DNA of 12,896 bases from an uncultured bacterium. GTDB taxonomy: Bacteria > Actinomycetota > Coriobacteriia > Coriobacteriales > Coriobacteriaceae. This document shows positions 9,637 through 12,896 of this stretch, piece after piece. The stretch's first letter is position 1, and every line of letters begins with the position of its first letter. The notes below the pieces were generated by a model. It worked only from the letters and a program-made list of their open reading frames with translations. It was not told the DNA's origin and did no database searches. The stretch spans positions 1 through 12,896 of the forward strand of contig CAJMSL010000043.1 in NCBI GenBank assembly GCA_905216045.1, written 5' to 3'. A program made the translations under genes and the position numbers.

Positions 9637-11409
9637 TCAGTCGAGCTCGTGCGCACGCGCACCTTCGAACTGCATTCGATAGTAACGGGCATAGGTGCCG
9701 CCACGGGCGAGAAGCTCCTCGTGCGTGCCACGCTCCACAACGCGACCATGCTCAACGGTCGCAATCTCATCGGCATGCTTAATGGTCGAAAGACGGTGGG
9801 CGATAATAATCGTGGTGCGGCCGCGTGCCAGCTCTTCGAGTGACTCCTGCACCGCCTCCTCGCTCTCGTTATCCAAAGCACTCGTCGCCTCGTCCAAAAT
9901 CAGGATCTTGGGGTTCTTGAGAAACACGCGCGCGATGGCAACGCGCTGCTTCTGTCCGCCCGAAAGACGGCTGCCGCGCTCGCCCACCACGGTGTCGTAG
10001 CCCTGCGGAAGCGACTCGATAAAGGCATCGATGTTGGCGCGACGGGCGGCCTCGGCGATCTCTTCTGCCGTGGCGCCCGGCTTGCCGTAGGCGATGTTCT
10101 CGCCAATCGTACCGTCAAATAGATAGACATCCTGCTGCACCAGGCCGATGGCGCGGCGCAGGCTCTGCTGCGTCACATCGCGCACGTCCTGGCCGTCGAT
10201 GCTAATGGATCCGGCAGCCACGTCATAAAAGCGCGGCAGCAGCGAACAGGTCGTGGACTTGCCACCGCCCGAAGGGCCAACCAGCGCGATGGTCTGCCCG
10301 GGCTTGATGGACAGATTCATATGGTCGATAACGGGACGCTCGTCGGCATAGCCCTCGCCCAGCTCGACATCCTCGTAGTTAAAGCACACGTCGTGATACT
10401 CCACGGCGCCGGCAGTCACCTGCAGATCCGTAGCGCCCGGCTTGTCCTGGATATCCGGCGCGGTCGAGAGCACCTCGTCCATACGTTTAAAGCCGGCGAT
10501 AGCCTTCTGATACGTTTCGGCCGAATTGACGAGCGTCTCGAGCGGCGTGCAGAACAGCGAAATATAGAGTGCAAAGGTCGCCATATCGACCGCCTGCAGC
10601 TGTCCCTGGGCGACCAGCCAGCCGCCCAGCAGCACCACGATCACATAGAGCACACCCGAGAGCAGGCCATACGTCGCGGTATAGACGCCCATGGCGTGAT
10701 ACATGTTCTCCTTGGACGAAAGGTAGCGATCGTTAGAGGCACGGAACTTGGCGCGCTCGGTCTCCTCGTTGGCAAAGCTCTTGACTACGCGCATGCCCGC
10801 AAGCGAATCCTGCAGCTGCGCATTGATGCCGCTGATCTTTTTGCGGTTGTCGCTAAAGACCTCGCGCATACGCATGTTCTGCCAAAACATGATGACCGCA
10901 AAAGCCGCCGTCACCACGGCCATGGCGAGCGCCAGCACCGGGGCGATGGTAAAGAGGATCGCAAACGAGCCAATAATCTCGATGCCGCAGATGATGATCC
11001 ACTCGGGCACGTGGTGCGCCGCCTCGCAGATATCGAACAGATCGTTGACCACGCGGCTCATCATGTCGCCCGAACTGTTGCGGTCGAAGTACGCAAAGCT
11101 AAAGCGCTCGTACTGGTCAAACAGGTCCTCGCGCATCTTGGACTCCATGCGCGCACCCATCACGTGGCCCCAGTAGCTCACAAAGTAGCGGCAGGCGCAG
11201 CGAACGGCATACATCAGCACCAGCCCCACCGCGATCATACCGAGCGCCTGCATAATGGCAGCCTGACCCTGAGTAAATAGCCCACCGGTCAAATTGCGCA
11301 GGATAATGGGGAACGCCAGGTCAATGGCGGCAAGCACCAGAGCACAAACAGTATCAGCAACAAAAAGCCCCATCTGGGGCTCGTAATACGAAAGAAACCT
11401 CTTAAACAT
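9637..11409 (-). CDS. ABC exporter half-transporter (permease fused to ATPase)
   Basis: An ATP-driven exporter subunit of the MsbA/LmrA type, probably acting as a homodimer because no partner half is adjacent. It has 590 residues. Residues 1-310 form the type I exporter membrane domain, with helices near 15-37, 55-77, 135-157, 158-178, 245-266 and 274-295. The nucleotide-binding domain covers about 335-580: Walker A GPSGGGKST (378-386), Q-loop Gln425/426 in LVQQD, the exporter x-loop VGERG before signature LSGGQ (482-486), Walker B ILILDE (502-507) and switch His538. All catalytic residues are present. ATG 11409 (MFKRFLSYYEPQMG) is chosen because gagga lies five bases upstream and homologues begin this way; the open frame continues 98 codons upstream through hairpin H3 and is not credible as coding. 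Substrate is unknown. It heads a two-gene unit with the single-pass protein. Confidence 0.95.
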   Translation of the reverse strand: MFKRFLSYYEPQMGLFVADTVCALVLAAIDLAFPIILRNLTGGLFTQGQAAIMQALGMIAVGLVLMYAVRCACRYFVSYWGHVMGARMESKMREDLFDQYERFSFAYFDRNSSGDMMSRVVNDLFDICEAAHHVPEWIIICGIEIIGSFAILFTIAPVLALAMAVVTAAFAVIMFWQNMRMREVFSDNRKKISGINAQLQDSLAGMRVVKSFANEETERAKFRASNDRYLSSKENMYHAMGVYTATYGLLSGVLYVIVVLLGGWLVAQGQLQAVDMATFALYISLFCTPLETLVNSAETYQKAIAGFKRMDEVLSTAPDIQDKPGATDLQVTAGAVEYHDVCFNYEDVELGEGYADERPVIDHMNLSIKPGQTIALVGPSGGGKSTTCSLLPRFYDVAAGSISIDGQDVRDVTQQSLRRAIGLVQQDVYLFDGTIGENIAYGKPGATAEEIAEAARRANIDAFIESLPQGYDTVVGERGSRLSGGQKQRVAIARVFLKNPKILILDEATSALDNESEEAVQESLEELARGRTTIIIAHRLSTIKHADEIATVEHGRVVERGTHEELLARGGTYARYYRMQFEGARAHELD

Positions 11410-11517
11410 GCAGTCCTCGAAGAGAAATAAATAGCGTGATAAATCCGGTTGAGCCGGTCGGGCTGAAAACAAAGCGTCCCAACAAACATAACGCCGATGT
11501 TCTAGCAACGTCAGCGA

Positions 11518-11615
11518 AAACGTCCCTAAGCGAGCAAGGTGTCTTGAAAGAGGAGCGACGCGTACTTCGGTACGCGAGCGACGATTGAAAGGCAGATTGC
11601 CGCTTAGGGGCGTTT
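11518..11615 (+). repeat. Hairpin H3 with UUCG-capped core and GAGCGAC repeats
   Basis: The outer arms aaacgtccctaagcg (11518-11532) and cgcttaggggcgttt (11601-11615) pair over 15 positions with one T.G. Inside is a 7-bp stem, cgcgtac/gtacgcg (11559-11565 with 11570-11576), closed by TTCG, an exceptionally stable tetraloop in RNA. Two direct repeats flank the core: GAGCGACG (11553-11560 and 11576-11583) and TTGAAAG (11544-11550 and 11585-11591). There is no T run. It lies between the Nudix gene and the ABC exporter gene. The outer part resembles hairpins H1 and H2 only in layout. Confidence 0.75.
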
Positions 11616-11628
11616 GCAGCGTCGACTC

Positions 11629-11656
11629 GTTACGCGGTTTGGTAAAACCGCGTAAC
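11629..11656. repeat. 12-bp hairpin immediately after the Nudix stop codon
   Basis: Arms 11629-11640 and 11645-11656 (gttacgcggttt / aaaccgcgtaac) are perfect around a ggta loop and abut the TAG stop of the Nudix gene on the minus strand. The following bases (gagtcgacg) contain no T run, so it is not a standard intrinsic terminator; it could protect the mRNA 3' end or pause polymerase. The rest of the 247-base gap 11410-11656, apart from H3, shows no recognisable element and no convincing promoter. Confidence 0.7.
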
Positions 11657-12352
11657 CTAGAGCTCCGTGCCCCCAAGGCGGTGTGCGATGCTGTCGCAGG
11701 CAAGCGCGCCTACGACGGTCTTGGCGTCTTCGATCTTGCCGTCGAGCACGGCATCGATCAGCTCGTGCAGCGGCACCAGGTCCACGTTGACAAACTCGTC
11801 ATCATCGGGGTTGGGCGCATCAAACTCGAGCTTGGTAGCCAAGTAGATGTGGATGATCTCATCGCAAAAACCGCAGGACGTGACAATCGACGTCAAAAAG
11901 CGAATACGACCGGCCCTAAAGCCCGTCTCCTCGTGCAGTTCGCGTTTGGCGCAATCGAGCGGGTCCTCGCCTGGATCGAGCTTGCCGGCGGGAATCTCGA
12001 CCGTCACGCGGTCGATGGCGGTGCGGTACTGACGCACCAGTACGATCTTGCCGCTCTCGGTCAGTGCCACAACGGCCGCCGCACCCGGATGGCGAACGAT
12101 ATCGCGGGCGCTGCGGTGACCGTTGGGCAGCTCAACCTCAAGACGGTGGACGTCGAGGATCTTGCCCTTCCAGGCGCATTCCTCCGAAAGAATCTTCTCG
12201 TGCAGCTCGGCATCGTGCGGGTCGTCATCGCCCAGCACCAGCGCCGGCTCGTCAGAGACCTCGCCACCAGGCTCGCCCTCGGCGTGCCCATACATGCGGC
12301 TGTCCTCTTCGACGATCTGCGCGTCCACGAGCTCTTCGTTCTTCTCGTCCAT
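11657..12352 (-). CDS. Nudix hydrolase, ADP-ribose pyrophosphatase type
   Basis: A cytoplasmic pyrophosphohydrolase that probably splits ADP-ribose or a similar nucleoside diphosphate sugar into AMP and a sugar phosphate. The 231 residues contain a complete Nudix box (G123-x5-E129-x7-R137-E138-L-x-E141-E142-x-G144; seen as GKLDPGEDPLDCAKRELHEE), preceded by VRQYRTAIDRVTVEIPAGKLD, the usual lead-in of the NudF/ADP-ribose pyrophosphatase group. WKGKILDVHRLEVELPNG (61-78) matches the group's N-terminal strand pair. An acidic, low-complexity extension (1-50) precedes the domain. ATG 12352 is preferred to ATG 12361 because AGAGGA is nine bases upstream of the former and directly abuts the latter. 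It begins 21 bases after purD ends, so it is likely co-transcribed with purD. Substrate specificity is inferred from the family. Confidence 0.9.
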   Translation of the reverse strand: MDEKNEELVDAQIVEEDSRMYGHAEGEPGGEVSDEPALVLGDDDPHDAELHEKILSEECAWKGKILDVHRLEVELPNGHRSARDIVRHPGAAAVVALTESGKIVLVRQYRTAIDRVTVEIPAGKLDPGEDPLDCAKRELHEETGFRAGRIRFLTSIVTSCGFCDEIIHIYLATKLEFDAPNPDDDEFVNVDLVPLHELIDAVLDGKIEDAKTVVGALACDSIAHRLGGTEL

Positions 12353-12373
12353 CCGTCTCATTCCTCTCGGACT

Positions 12374-12896
12374 TTAGGCATCCCAGGCGTCGCGGCCGCG
12401 CAGCGCGCGCAGGCCGATGTCGTGACGCAGGGTCTTGCCCTCAAAATCAATCTTCTCGCAGGCCTCGTAGGCAAGGTTGCGAGCGTTCTCGAACGTGTCG
12501 CCCAGAGCGGTCACGGCAAGCACGCGGCCACCATTGGTCACGAGCTGGCCGTCCACCACGGCAGTGCCCGCGTGGTACACGGTCACGTTCTCCATGGCCT
12601 CGGCATCGGCGATACCGGTGATGACCTTGCCCTTCTCGTAGCTGCCGGGGTAGCCCGCGCTCGTCAGGACAACGGCCACGGCCCACTCGTCACGCCAGTC
12701 GAGTTCAATCTGATCGAGCTCGCAGTTGGCACAAGCCAGCATGACCTCGACCAGGTCGTTCTTAAGGCGCGGAAGCACGACCTGCGTCTCGGGGTCGCCA
12801 AAGCGGGCGTTGAACTCCAGCACCTTGGGGCCGGCGGGTGTGAGCATAAAGCCGCCGTACAGGCAGCCGCGGTAGTCGATGCCTCGGCAGCGAGCT
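12374..12896 (-). CDS. purD: Phosphoribosylamine-glycine ligase (PurD), C-terminal part; gene runs off the right edge
   Basis: PurD is the ATP-grasp enzyme that joins glycine to phosphoribosylamine in the second step of de novo purine synthesis. Only the last 173 residues are visible; the frame is open to the window edge, so the methionine at 12847 is internal. The diagnostic ATP-grasp end is EFNARFGDPETQ (27-38 of the visible part), with metal-binding Glu and Asn, after YRGCLYGGFMLTPAGPKV. The C-terminal domain follows, with the GYPGSYEKGKVI motif and ALGDTFENARNLAYEACEKI, matching PurD C-termini. Full-length PurD is usually 420-430 residues, so about 250 are missing. It lies directly upstream of the Nudix gene on the same strand. 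Confidence 0.95.
   Translation of the reverse strand, partial: ARCRGIDYRGCLYGGFMLTPAGPKVLEFNARFGDPETQVVLPRLKNDLVEVMLACANCELDQIELDWRDEWAVAVVLTSAGYPGSYEKGKVITGIADAEAMENVTVYHAGTAVVDGQLVTNGGRVLAVTALGDTFENARNLAYEACEKIDFEGKTLRHDIGLRALRGRDAWDA

Noticed and set aside
10321..11280. Open frame of 319 codons on the plus strand, opposite the ABC exporter
   Set aside because: Histidine- and arginine-rich antisense frame with no domain; the minus-strand gene is certain.
11410..11703. 98-codon upstream extension of the ABC exporter frame
   Set aside because: It would translate hairpin H3 and overlap the Nudix gene; the ATG at 11409 has a good ribosome binding site and a normal family N-terminus.

Overview
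The window reads as chromosomal DNA of a high-GC, Gram-positive gut actinobacterium of the class Coriobacteriia, most like Collinsella. This is inferred from the style of the proteins (CmpB-family permease, class B sortase, PurE, CarAB, PurD, MoaE-like protein), the GC-rich codon use, the strong AGGAGG-type ribosome binding sites and the short intergenic gaps. No phage, insertion sequence, CRISPR, tRNA or rRNA is visible. Apart from the first gene, every gene is on the minus strand, so transcription runs from right to left.

Layout from left to right. (1) Positions 2-964 hold the 3' part of a plus-strand multi-pass membrane protein of the 'putative ABC transporter permease' (CmpB-like) family. 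It ends at a bidirectional terminator (986-1024). (2) A minus-strand set, purE - class B sortase - MoaE-like protein (3043 down to 1055), has gaps of 35 and 64 bases and looks like one operon. (3) A 483-base intergenic region (3044-3526) holds two very long hairpins and the carAB terminator. (4) carA and carB (8445 down to 3527) encode both subunits of carbamoyl-phosphate synthase; carA has a structured-looking leader. (5) A terminator at 8610-8645 closes a two-gene unit: an ABC exporter half-transporter (11409-9637) followed 19 bases later by an unrecognised single-pass membrane protein (9617-8652). (6) A 247-base gap (11410-11656) holds two more hairpins. (7) purD, cut by the right edge, is followed 21 bases later by a Nudix hydrolase of the ADP-ribose pyrophosphatase type.

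Much of the window is nucleotide synthesis: PurD and PurE act in de novo purine synthesis, and CarAB makes carbamoyl phosphate for pyrimidines and arginine. Cell-envelope genes (sortase, ABC exporter, single-pass protein) lie between them.

The most unusual signal is not a gene. Two long hairpins flanking the carAB terminator (3139-3226 and 3396-3542) have different outer stems but share an apical module of about 28 nt: GARCGAC-T-YTGC-loop-GCAR-CCG-GAGYGA. Read as RNA, or as single-stranded DNA, the two GARCGA/GAGYGA strands can pair as tandem G.A / A.G mismatches around two Watson-Crick pairs. One of those pairs (A-T versus G-C) and one inner-stem pair (T-A versus C-G) change together between the two copies. 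A looser third relative lies at 11518-11615. Because the modules point in different directions relative to the genes, a dispersed structured repeat family fits better than a cis-regulatory leader.
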